DNA of 64,000 bases from assembly GCA_964630925.1 (NCBI GenBank), contig CAZVZK010000027.1:16635-80634 (forward strand), written 5' to 3'. Positions 1-7,425 of the stretch are shown in pieces. The position numbers were made by a program, and so were the translations under genes. The DNA comes from RGDT01 sp964630925. GTDB lineage: Bacteria; Planctomycetota; Planctomycetia; Gemmatales; Gemmataceae. The notes below the pieces were generated by a model. That model did no database searches. It saw only the letters and a list, made by a program, of their open reading frames with translations, and had not been told where the DNA came from. Numbering within the stretch: the stretch's first letter is position 1; every line of letters begins with the position of its first letter.

Positions 1-106
1 GGCGATCAGGACACTCTCACCGCCCCGCCGCTGGATTCCCACACCCGCGCCGCCGGCCTGATCCGTAGGTTAGCTACAGACCCATTCCCACCCTGAGGCC
101 GCACCC

Positions 107-1246
107 ATGGCCGTCACCCGCCGCGACCTCCTCTCCCTGAGCGCCGCCGGCCTCGTCGCCGGCACCGCCCGCGCCGCCGCACCGCCCGACGGCGTCCCCG
201 CCCGCCCCTACCTCACGCCGGCGAAGGACTTCGCCGATGTCAGCCGCGGCTCTCCCGTGCCCCACTCCCTCAAGGGCGACGCCCTCGTCAAGGCCGGCCT
301 CACCCCGGCGACGTGGAAGCTCGACATCACCGCCGAGGACAAGGCCACCTTCAGGAAGCCGCTCTCCCTCGACTTCAAGAGCCTCCTCAGGCTCGGCGAG
401 AAGCACGGCGTCAAGTTCCTCAAGGCGATGCAGTGCAACAACATCCCCCGCCCGCTCGGCCAGGGGCTGTGGGAGGGCGTGCCCCTGCGCGTCCTCCTCA
501 ACCTGTGCGGCGAGATGAACAACGTCCGACGCGTCTTCTACCACGGCTTCCACAACAACGAGCCGAAGCAGATGTTCCGCTCGTCCCTCGCCCTCAGCCA
601 GGTCCTCGACGGCCCGCCCGGCGAGCTGCCCCCCTTCCTCGCCTACCGCCTCAACGGCGAGCCGATCCCGCTGGTCCGCGGCGGCCCCGTCCGCATGATC
701 GTCCCCTGGGCGCACGGCTTCAAGTCGATCAAGTGGCTGCAGAAGATCACCCTCACCAACGACCACAAGACGAACGACACCTACGCCGACGCCAACAACG
801 ACCCCGAGTCGTACCTGAAGACCGCCGCGTACTTCGACGAGACGCGGCACCAGACGTTCGGCCCAGGCCCCGTTCTGATACGCGGCACCTGCATGGTCGG
901 CTGGCCCGGGCTCCAGCGCGTCGAATACTGGCTCCGCGCCGACGACGGCAGGAAGGCCGCGGACGACGACCCCACGGCGGAGTGGAAGGCGTGCGTCATC
1001 GACCCCCCGCCGGCGGACTTCGGCGCCAGGGGCATCTGGGGCTTCGATGACGCGGGCAAGCCGAAGGAGTGGCCGCTGCGCTACAGCATCGCCCACTGGT
1101 CGCTGTTGTTGCGCGGCCTGAAGCCGGGCGAGTACGAGATCCGCGTGCGTACGGTGGATAAGAACGGCTTCGCCCAGCCGGAGCCACGGCCCTATCAGAA
1201 GTCGGGCAAGAACGCGGTGCAGGTGAAGAAGTTCACGAGGAAGTAG
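107..1246 (+). CDS. Tat-exported sulfite-oxidase-like molybdopterin oxidoreductase
   Basis: This is probably a periplasmic oxidoreductase of the sulfite oxidase / YedY molybdopterin superfamily; the substrate cannot be read from the sequence. The N-terminus carries a twin-arginine signal (RRDLLSLSAAG, residues 5-15) ending near ARA, which suits export of a folded cofactor-bound enzyme. The central domain has MQCNNIPRPLGQGLWEGVPL around residues 108-127. Cys110 sits where the Mo-ligating cysteine of this superfamily lies, and WxGVPL is a family hallmark. The C-terminal part (about residues 260-375) resembles the Ig-like dimerisation domain, with EYEIRVRTVDKNGFAQP. A GAGG lies about 8 bases before the ATG. 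The next gene starts 7 bases downstream, suggesting co-transcription. The superfamily call is fairly firm, the function is not. Confidence 0.8.
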   Translation: MAVTRRDLLSLSAAGLVAGTARAAAPPDGVPARPYLTPAKDFADVSRGSPVPHSLKGDALVKAGLTPATWKLDITAEDKATFRKPLSLDFKSLLRLGEKHGVKFLKAMQCNNIPRPLGQGLWEGVPLRVLLNLCGEMNNVRRVFYHGFHNNEPKQMFRSSLALSQVLDGPPGELPPFLAYRLNGEPIPLVRGGPVRMIVPWAHGFKSIKWLQKITLTNDHKTNDTYADANNDPESYLKTAAYFDETRHQTFGPGPVLIRGTCMVGWPGLQRVEYWLRADDGRKAADDDPTAEWKACVIDPPPADFGARGIWGFDDAGKPKEWPLRYSIAHWSLLLRGLKPGEYEIRVRTVDKNGFAQPEPRPYQKSGKNAVQVKKFTRK

Positions 1247-1252
1247 TACCCC

Positions 1253-2455
1253 ATGAAGCGAATGATCGTCCTCCTCCTCCTCGCCGGGCCTGCGTGGGGG
1301 CAGACGGTGCCGACCACGGGCAAGGAGGCGCCCGGCCTGGAGCCGCTCGACCGCGCGGTCCTCACGATCATGGACCGCCACGGCGTGCCGGGGGCGTCCC
1401 TGGCCATCGCCCTCGAAGGCAAGCTGGTGTTCGCACGCGGCTACGGCTGGTCGAACATCGGCAACGGCACACACGCCACGCCGACGACCATGTTCGGCCT
1501 GGCCAGCGTGTCGAAGACCATCACCGCGGCCGCGGTGATGCACATGGTGGAGGACGGCAAGATCGGCCTGGATGACCCGGCGTTCTCGCACCTCAAGCAC
1601 CTCAACCCGCCGAAGGGCGCGAAGGTCGATCCCCGCCTTCACAGGATCACGGTACGGCATTTGCTGAATCATTCAGGTGGCTGGGACCGCAACAAGAGTG
1701 GCGACCCGCTGACGTGGACGCCGGTGATCACGCGCCGGATGGGCGTCCGCGCCCCCGTAGGGCAGGACACATTCCTGTCGTTCATGATGTCCGTGCCGCT
1801 GGACTTCGACCCCGGCACGCGGGCCGTCTACTCGAACGTCGGGTACTCCGCGCTGGCGCGGATCGTGTCGAAGGTCAGCGGGATGAGTTACGAGGAGTAC
1901 GTGCGCAAGAACGTGCTGGAGCCGGCGGGCGTGAAGTCCGGCGTGCATCACCTGGGGCGGGCGGAGTTCTTCAAGGGCGAGGCGCACAGCTACCTCGCCG
2001 GGACGATCAACCCCCTGCCGCCGCCCCAGCTCCCGATGGTGCAGGGCGCGATGGGGTGGAGCCTGTCGGCGGTGGACACGGTACGCTTCCTGACGGCCCT
2101 GGACGGCAGCCGGGGCAAGCGCCTGGTGAAGCCCGAGACACATAAGGCGATGCTGGCCGCCCCGCCGGCGCCGATCAAGCCGAACGCCGAAGGGCGGTAC
2201 ATGGGGCTGGGCTTCTCGCTGGTCACACCGACGAAGGACGGGATCGTATGCGTTCAGGACGGCCACTATTACGGGATGCGGGCGTTCGTGAAGCGGAACG
2301 CGGCGGGGGTCAACTGGGCGCTGCTGTTCAACGCCAGCATGCAGCCGGACGGGGTGGACATCAAGGTCATCAACGGGGCGATCCACGAGATACGCGACCT
2401 CGTGGACTCGATGAAGAAGTTCCCCAAGGTCGATCTGTTCGCGGACTATCCGTGA
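1253..2455 (+). CDS. Secreted serine hydrolase, beta-lactamase (class C / PBP-like) family
   Basis: A serine hydrolase of the penicillin-binding-protein / class C beta-lactamase fold, probably a periplasmic esterase or peptidase rather than a true beta-lactamase. A short signal peptide (MKRMIVLLLLAGPAWG) precedes the mature protein. The catalytic motif SxxK is S85-V-S-K88, and the tyrosine motif YxN is Y193-S-N195. GDPLTW and HLLNHSGGW match the usual surroundings of this family. The length of 400 residues is normal. It begins 7 bases after the molybdo-enzyme and probably shares its transcript. The substrate is unknown. Confidence 0.85.
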   Translation: MKRMIVLLLLAGPAWGQTVPTTGKEAPGLEPLDRAVLTIMDRHGVPGASLAIALEGKLVFARGYGWSNIGNGTHATPTTMFGLASVSKTITAAAVMHMVEDGKIGLDDPAFSHLKHLNPPKGAKVDPRLHRITVRHLLNHSGGWDRNKSGDPLTWTPVITRRMGVRAPVGQDTFLSFMMSVPLDFDPGTRAVYSNVGYSALARIVSKVSGMSYEEYVRKNVLEPAGVKSGVHHLGRAEFFKGEAHSYLAGTINPLPPPQLPMVQGAMGWSLSAVDTVRFLTALDGSRGKRLVKPETHKAMLAAPPAPIKPNAEGRYMGLGFSLVTPTKDGIVCVQDGHYYGMRAFVKRNAAGVNWALLFNASMQPDGVDIKVINGAIHEIRDLVDSMKKFPKVDLFADYP

Positions 2456-2731
2456 GCGCACGAGGCGCCTGGGGCAGGAAAGTGAGAGGACGCGGAGAAT
2501 TCCACTTGGCGTGGCCGGCGGAATCGGCTACTCTACAAATTCTTCATACTCGCACCATCATGTCAACATGTTGGAGCATCACGCGCCTGACGTGGGTCGC
2601 CGCTCCCACACCGTTTGATGGTGTCCGAGGGTGAGTCAGCAACCGGGGGTCGCCCTCGGTCCTTGCTTCAACCCCTGGAATCACACAGGGTATCGGTTTC
2701 ATCCACTCTCTCCTGACGGAGGCACCTCTCC

Positions 2732-3697
2732 ATGCCACATTTCCTCACCGCCCGAAAACGCGGGTTCACGCTGATCGAGCTGCTCGTGGTCATCGCCATC
2801 ATCGCTGTCCTCATCGGCCTGCTCCTGCCGGCGGTGCAGAAGGTCCGCGAGGCCGCCGCACGCATGCAGTCGGCCAACAACCTCAAGCAGCTCGGCATCG
2901 CCTTCCACAGTTGCCACGACACCCACGGCAAGTTGCCGCCCACCCACGGCTGCTTCCCCATGGACGCGAACAACACGGACTGGAACGCCCAGTCCAGGCC
3001 GTCCAGGTTCGGCACCCTGCAGTACTTCCTGCTGCCGTACATCGAGCAGGACGCGATCTTCAAGGCCCAGACGCACCACTCCTGGGACAGCCGCGACGTG
3101 ATCAAGACCTACCAGGCCCCCGGCGACCCGACGCTCCCTGCCGGCGGCAGGACCTGGGGTGACCGCGGCGCCACCAGCTACCGCGCCAACTGGCACGCCT
3201 TCCGCGGCGGCTGGGGAGAGGACTGGCAGAAGGGCGGCGTCCATAACTTCGCCGCCATCCGCGACGGCCTGTCCAACACCATCTTCTTCGCAGAGGCGTT
3301 CGCCATCTGCGGGACCCCCGGCGGCGACGGCCGTACTTATGTCGAGCTCATCTGGAACGAGGACGGCCAGAACTCCGGGCCTATCGCTCAGAAATACACG
3401 AACAACGCCTACTTCGTTCCGGCCTTCTGGAATTCCGCCCGCAGCGATGTCGGCGACAACCCCAACTCCTACTCGGGGCCGAACGCGGCCGTGAGCGGCC
3501 GCGGCACCCCGCTGCCCCAGATCTCCCCCTCCGACGCGGAGTGCGACCCCAAGCGGGTGCAGGCCCTCACCGTGGGTGGCATCCTGGTCGGCCTCGGCGA
3601 CGGCAGCGTCCGCACCGTCGGCCCCGGCGTCTCCCAGGCCACCTGGGGCCTCGCCGTCGAGCCCAAGGACCGCCTGCCGATGGGCGGTAACTGGTGA
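2732..3697 (+). CDS. DUF1559 type II pseudopilin-like protein
   Basis: A planctomycete DUF1559 protein with a prepilin-type N-terminus. RKRGFTLIELLVVIAIIAVL (about residues 9-28) is a classic prepilin peptidase site, with cleavage after Gly and Glu at +5, followed by the hydrophobic helix. The DUF1559 signatures follow: LLPAVQKVREAAARMQSANN, and near the C-terminus a GDGSVR motif (VGLGDGSVRTVGPGV). It probably sits in the inner membrane or a pseudopilus; the biological role of this large family is unknown. It heads a run of four same-strand genes, and a strong hairpin lies 23 bases after its stop. The next gene is the small lipoprotein usually found with DUF1559 genes. Confidence 0.93.
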   Translation: MPHFLTARKRGFTLIELLVVIAIIAVLIGLLLPAVQKVREAAARMQSANNLKQLGIAFHSCHDTHGKLPPTHGCFPMDANNTDWNAQSRPSRFGTLQYFLLPYIEQDAIFKAQTHHSWDSRDVIKTYQAPGDPTLPAGGRTWGDRGATSYRANWHAFRGGWGEDWQKGGVHNFAAIRDGLSNTIFFAEAFAICGTPGGDGRTYVELIWNEDGQNSGPIAQKYTNNAYFVPAFWNSARSDVGDNPNSYSGPNAAVSGRGTPLPQISPSDAECDPKRVQALTVGGILVGLGDGSVRTVGPGVSQATWGLAVEPKDRLPMGGNW

Positions 3698-3719
3698 TCG
3701 CGCCCGCCGGACTTCCCGC

Positions 3720-3750
3720 GCCGTCGGGGGCCTTCCCCGCCCCCGACGGC
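3720..3750 (+). terminator. Hairpin terminator after the DUF1559 gene
   Basis: A perfect 12-bp stem (GCCGTCGGGGGC pairing with GCCCCCGACGGC) with a 7-base loop, followed by a pyrimidine-rich CCTTCCCATTTCTC. The run is not a clean T-tract, so it may attenuate transcription or stabilise the mRNA between the pseudopilin and lipoprotein genes rather than fully terminate. Confidence 0.6.
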
Positions 3751-3777
3751 CCTTCCCATTTCTCAGGACCGACTCTC

Positions 3778-4218
3778 ATGTTCAGCCGCCTCCGACCTCT
3801 CCTCTTCCTCGCCCTCATCGTCGCCGTGGCGTCTGGCTGCGGCGGCCGCTCCTCCAGCCGGAGCGTGAAATTCTACGGCAAGGTCACCTACAAGGGGGCG
3901 CCCGTCACCGGCGCCAACATGGTCGCCTACGCCGGCGAGGTCGGCAACCCGATCGCCGTCGCCGCCGACGGCTCCTTCAACGCCTCGCAGCTCCCCGCCG
4001 GCGACTTCGTCGTCACCGTCGAGAACGAGTTCCTCAACCCCGACAAGCCCGACTATGCCGGGAAGAAGGGCATGGGCAGCCCCATGCCCGCCGGCAAGGG
4101 CGCCCCCGCGGGCGTCTACATCAAGCTGCCGGAAAAGTACAAGAAGAAGGAGACCTCCGACCTCAAGATCACCCTCGTCAACGGCAACAACGAGAAGGAG
4201 ATCGTGCTGACGGACTGA
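3778..4218 (+). CDS. Small lipoprotein, carboxypeptidase-regulatory-like fold, paired with DUF1559
   Basis: A 146-residue predicted lipoprotein. The signal peptide ends in the lipobox ASGC with Cys21. The start at 3778 was chosen because it places a normal signal peptide at the N-terminus; the frame is open further upstream but that part runs through the hairpin. The mature part (VKFYGKVTYKGAPVTGANMV, then AADGSFNASQLPAGDFVVTV) resembles the carboxypeptidase regulatory-like / Ig-like domain in lipoproteins that accompany DUF1559 genes in planctomycetes. It is likely membrane-anchored facing the periplasm. No enzymatic motif is visible. Confidence 0.85.
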   Translation: MFSRLRPLLFLALIVAVASGCGGRSSSRSVKFYGKVTYKGAPVTGANMVAYAGEVGNPIAVAADGSFNASQLPAGDFVVTVENEFLNPDKPDYAGKKGMGSPMPAGKGAPAGVYIKLPEKYKKKETSDLKITLVNGNNEKEIVLTD

Positions 4219-4237
4219 CCGGCCGGGGCCGCCACGC

Positions 4238-5515
4238 ATGCTCTCCCACCTCCGACCTGCCGCCCTGCGGAGGCGGCCCAAGGCCGCCCTCCTCGCCCTC
4301 GCCTTGCTCCTGCTCGTGGCGGCGGCCGCGGGCCTCAACGCCCTCGCCCTCCTCCGCTGGCACGAGGCCCGCCGCGCCGTCCTCGACAGGCGGCCCCAGG
4401 ACGCCCGCTCCGCCCTCCAGCTCCCCCTCCTCCTCTGGGGCCGCTCCCCCCCCGTCCGCCTCCTCGCCGCCCGCGCCGCCCGCATGTCTGGCGACTTCCC
4501 CGAGGCCGAGGCCCTCCTCACCCGACTCCTCGCCTCCCCCGCCGCACGCGAAGACGCCCAGCTCGAATTCCTCCTCATGCGCGTCCAGGCCGGCGACGTC
4601 GAAGAGGTCGAGGCCCCCCTCCTCCACTGCGTCGAGAACGGGCACGCCGAGGCCCCGCTCATCCTCGAGACCCTCGCCGGCGCCCACATGCGCAACCTGC
4701 GTTTCACCCCCGCCCTCCTGATGCTCAACCGGTGGATCGAGGTCGACCCCTCCTCCGCCGTCGCCCACCAGCACCGGGCCTGGCTCCTCGACCGCGCCAA
4801 CAAGCCCAGGGAGGCACTCAAGGATTACCGCCGGGCCGTGGACCTCGCCCCCGACCTCGTGCCGCCCCGCCTCCGCCTCGCCGAGATGCTGCTCCAGGAG
4901 AACGAGCCCGCCGACGCCGCCCCCCACCTCGAACGCCTACACGCGGCCCACCCCAAGCGCCCCGACGTGCTGGCCCGCCTCGGGCAGTGCCGCTTCCAGC
5001 AAGGCGAGTTCGACGAGGCCCGCCGCCTCCTCCTCGCCGCCGAGGAGGGCCTCCCCGACGACCCCGCCGTCCTCATCCACCTGGCCAGGATCGACCAGCA
5101 ATCGGGCCGCCTCGCCGACGCCGAACGCCGTCTCCGCCGCGTCCTGGAGGGCGACCCCGCCGACGCCGAGGCCCAGTACACCCTCGTCCAGGTCATCCGC
5201 CGCCTCGGACGCACCGCCGAGGCCGACGCCGCCGAGAAAAACTATCACCGCTCGCAGGACATCCTCCGCCGCGTGAACACCCTCCTCCGCGACGACATGG
5301 AGGCGTCCCCCACCGACGCCGGCACCCCATACGAGGCCGGGCGCGGCCTGCTCGAGCTGGGCCAGGAGAGGCTGGGCCTGTACTACCTGCACCAGGCGCT
5401 CAAACGCGACCCCGGCCATCGCCCCACCCACGCCGCCCTCGCCGCGCACTACGACGCCAAGGGCATCCAGGACCGCGCGGCGCACCACCGCCGCCAGATG
5501 GGCCTCAAGCCATGA
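4238..5515 (+). CDS. Membrane-anchored TPR protein
   Basis: A 425-residue protein with one N-terminal membrane segment (LLALALLLLVAAAAGLNALA, about residues 20-40) followed by tetratricopeptide repeats to the end. Clear TPR units include AVAHQHRAWLLDRANKPREA and DPAVLIHLARIDQQSGRLADA. It presumably acts as a periplasm-facing scaffold. Its stop overlaps the start of the multihaem cytochrome gene (ATGA at 5512), implying translational coupling, so a role in assembling or docking that cytochrome is a reasonable inference. No enzymatic domain is seen. Confidence 0.85.
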   Translation: MLSHLRPAALRRRPKAALLALALLLLVAAAAGLNALALLRWHEARRAVLDRRPQDARSALQLPLLLWGRSPPVRLLAARAARMSGDFPEAEALLTRLLASPAAREDAQLEFLLMRVQAGDVEEVEAPLLHCVENGHAEAPLILETLAGAHMRNLRFTPALLMLNRWIEVDPSSAVAHQHRAWLLDRANKPREALKDYRRAVDLAPDLVPPRLRLAEMLLQENEPADAAPHLERLHAAHPKRPDVLARLGQCRFQQGEFDEARRLLLAAEEGLPDDPAVLIHLARIDQQSGRLADAERRLRRVLEGDPADAEAQYTLVQVIRRLGRTAEADAAEKNYHRSQDILRRVNTLLRDDMEASPTDAGTPYEAGRGLLELGQERLGLYYLHQALKRDPGHRPTHAALAAHYDAKGIQDRAAHHRRQMGLKP

Positions 5516-7425
5516 GGCTCCGCGTCCTCGTTGCCGCCCTCCTCGCCGCCGCGGCCCTCCTCACGGCCCTGTGGTGGCGGCAAGGCCACGCCCCCGCTCC
5601 CCCTGCATCCGACGACCCTCGTCTCACGTTCGCCACGCCCTTCCGCAACGTCCGCCCCGAGGTGCGCTACGTCGGCGACGCCGTCTGCGCCACCTGCCAC
5701 GCCGACCTCGCCGACAGCTACGCCGGCCACCCGATGGGCCGCGCCCTCGCACCCGCCGCCGACGCCTCCCCCATCGAGAAGTACGGCCCGGCGGCGCACG
5801 AGCCGTTCACCGCCGACGGGATCACACACGGCGTCCGCCGCGAGGGCGCACGCGTGTTCCACCGCCAGTGGGTGGACGGCCCCGGGGGACCCGCGGCCGC
5901 CGTCGAGGAGGAGGTGCTGTACGCGGTCGGGTCCGGCACCCGGGCCCGCAGCTACCTCGTCCGCCGGGGCGGCGGCCTCTTCCAGTCGCCGCTCACCTGG
6001 TACCCGGAGGCCGGGCGGTGGGCGCTCTCGCCGGGGTTCGAGGGGAAGGGCCTGCACTTCGGGCGGCCGGCGGCGGCCGGCTGCCTCTTCTGCCACACCA
6101 CCCGCGTCGAGCCCCTCGCCGGCGCCGTTAACCGCTACGCCGAGCCGGTCTTCCGGGGCCACGTCATCGGCTGCGAGCGCTGCCACGGCCCCGGCGAGCT
6201 GCACGCGCGCGAACGTGGCGAGCGGGGGGCGGCTGGCGGCGTGGACCACTCCATCGTCAACCCGGCGCGGCTGGGGCACGCGCTCCGCGAGGACGTGTGC
6301 CACCAGTGCCACGTCCAGGGCGAGGAGCGTGTGGTGGCGCGCGGGCGGGCCGACTTCGACTTCCGCCCCGGCTTGCCGCTCCCCCTGTTCCTCGTGGACT
6401 TCGTCGACGCGCGCGGCGCGGCCGCCGGGCACAAGTTCGTCAGCTCGGCCGAGCAGGTGCGGTCGAGCCGTTGCTACACGGAGAGCCGGGGCGAGAAGAA
6501 GCTGGGGTGCGTCTCTTGCCACGACCCGCACCGCCACCCGGCCCCGGAGGAGCGGCCCGCCCACTACCGCCAGCGTTGCCTGAAGTGCCACACCGAGCAG
6601 AGCTGCGGCCTCGCCCCGGCCGTGCGGCGTGGCCGTCAGGCCGACGACAGCTGCATCGCCTGCCATATGCCGCGCCAGGGGTCGGAGGTCAACCACACGG
6701 CGATCACCGACCACCGCATCCAGAGGCGTCCGGCGCCGAGGGCGGGCGAGAAGCCGGCGACGCCGGGGCCGGATGACCTCGTGCCGTTCGACACGGCGCG
6801 GGTCGCGGCCGGTGATCCGGACGCGGCACGGGACCGAGGGTTGGCCATGATCGGCATGCTGGACCGCGCGCCGCCCGAGCCGTTCCGCCGCCGCTACGCC
6901 GGGAAGGCGCTGCCCTTGCTGGACGCCGCGGCGGAGCGACACCCATCGGACCTCCCCGCCCGGCGGGCACGGGGGGACGCCCTCTGGGTGCTGGGCCGGC
7001 ACGGGGAGGCGTTGGCAGAGTACGAGGCCGTACTGGCCAGGAGCCCCGATGACGAGGTGGGGCTGGCGCTGGCAGGCGGCCTGCTGCTGGAGATGGGCCG
7101 CCCGCGCGACGCCCTGCCGGTACTGGAACAACTCGCCCGGCTGGCGCCGGGGCGGACGCACCACCACTTTCTTCTGGCGCGGGCGGCCTACCGCACCGGC
7201 GGATGGGCGGCGGCGGCGCGGGCGTGCGGCGAGGCGCTACGCCTCCAGCCGTTCGACGGGCCGGCACGCAGCCTGCTCATCCAGGCACACCTGATGGACG
7301 GACGGCCTGAGAAAGCGGCGGCGGAGTACGCGACCCTGCGCCAGCTCACGCCGGAGGCCCGGCGGGACGACCTGCGTCGGTGGTACGAGGAGGTGGGCAA
7401 GCGGGTCAACGCGGCGCCGCCTTAA
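5512..7425 (+). CDS. Seven-haem cytochrome c with C-terminal TPR repeats
   Basis: A 637-residue exported multihaem cytochrome. The N-terminus has a membrane/signal segment (LRVLVAALLAAAALLTALWW). Seven CxxCH sites are visible, with first Cys at residues 59 (CATCH), 191 (CLFCH), 221 (CERCH), 263 (CHQCH), 333 (CVSCH), 356 (CLKCH) and 381 (CIACH). The spacing is like the cytochrome c554 / multihaem family. From about residue 440 the protein changes to TPR repeats (GDALWVLGRHGEALAEYEAV and later units). The start at 5512 overlaps the preceding TPR gene by ATGA; the frame is open further upstream but only as a shadow. A periplasmic electron-transfer role is likely; the partner is unknown. Confidence 0.92.
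   Translation: MRLRVLVAALLAAAALLTALWWRQGHAPAPPASDDPRLTFATPFRNVRPEVRYVGDAVCATCHADLADSYAGHPMGRALAPAADASPIEKYGPAAHEPFTADGITHGVRREGARVFHRQWVDGPGGPAAAVEEEVLYAVGSGTRARSYLVRRGGGLFQSPLTWYPEAGRWALSPGFEGKGLHFGRPAAAGCLFCHTTRVEPLAGAVNRYAEPVFRGHVIGCERCHGPGELHARERGERGAAGGVDHSIVNPARLGHALREDVCHQCHVQGEERVVARGRADFDFRPGLPLPLFLVDFVDARGAAAGHKFVSSAEQVRSSRCYTESRGEKKLGCVSCHDPHRHPAPEERPAHYRQRCLKCHTEQSCGLAPAVRRGRQADDSCIACHMPRQGSEVNHTAITDHRIQRRPAPRAGEKPATPGPDDLVPFDTARVAAGDPDAARDRGLAMIGMLDRAPPEPFRRRYAGKALPLLDAAAERHPSDLPARRARGDALWVLGRHGEALAEYEAVLARSPDDEVGLALAGGLLLEMGRPRDALPVLEQLARLAPGRTHHHFLLARAAYRTGGWAAAARACGEALRLQPFDGPARSLLIQAHLMDGRPEKAAAEYATLRQLTPEARRDDLRRWYEEVGKRVNAAPP

Noticed and set aside
1..106. Possible C-terminal end of an upstream gene in the first 96 bases
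   Set aside because: One frame is open to a TGA at 94-96, but 31 residues without motif are too few to support a gene call.
5512..7425. Nitrite reductase / c554 assignment for the seven-haem protein
   Set aside because: The haem spacing is only generally similar and no catalytic haem motif (CxxCK) is present.
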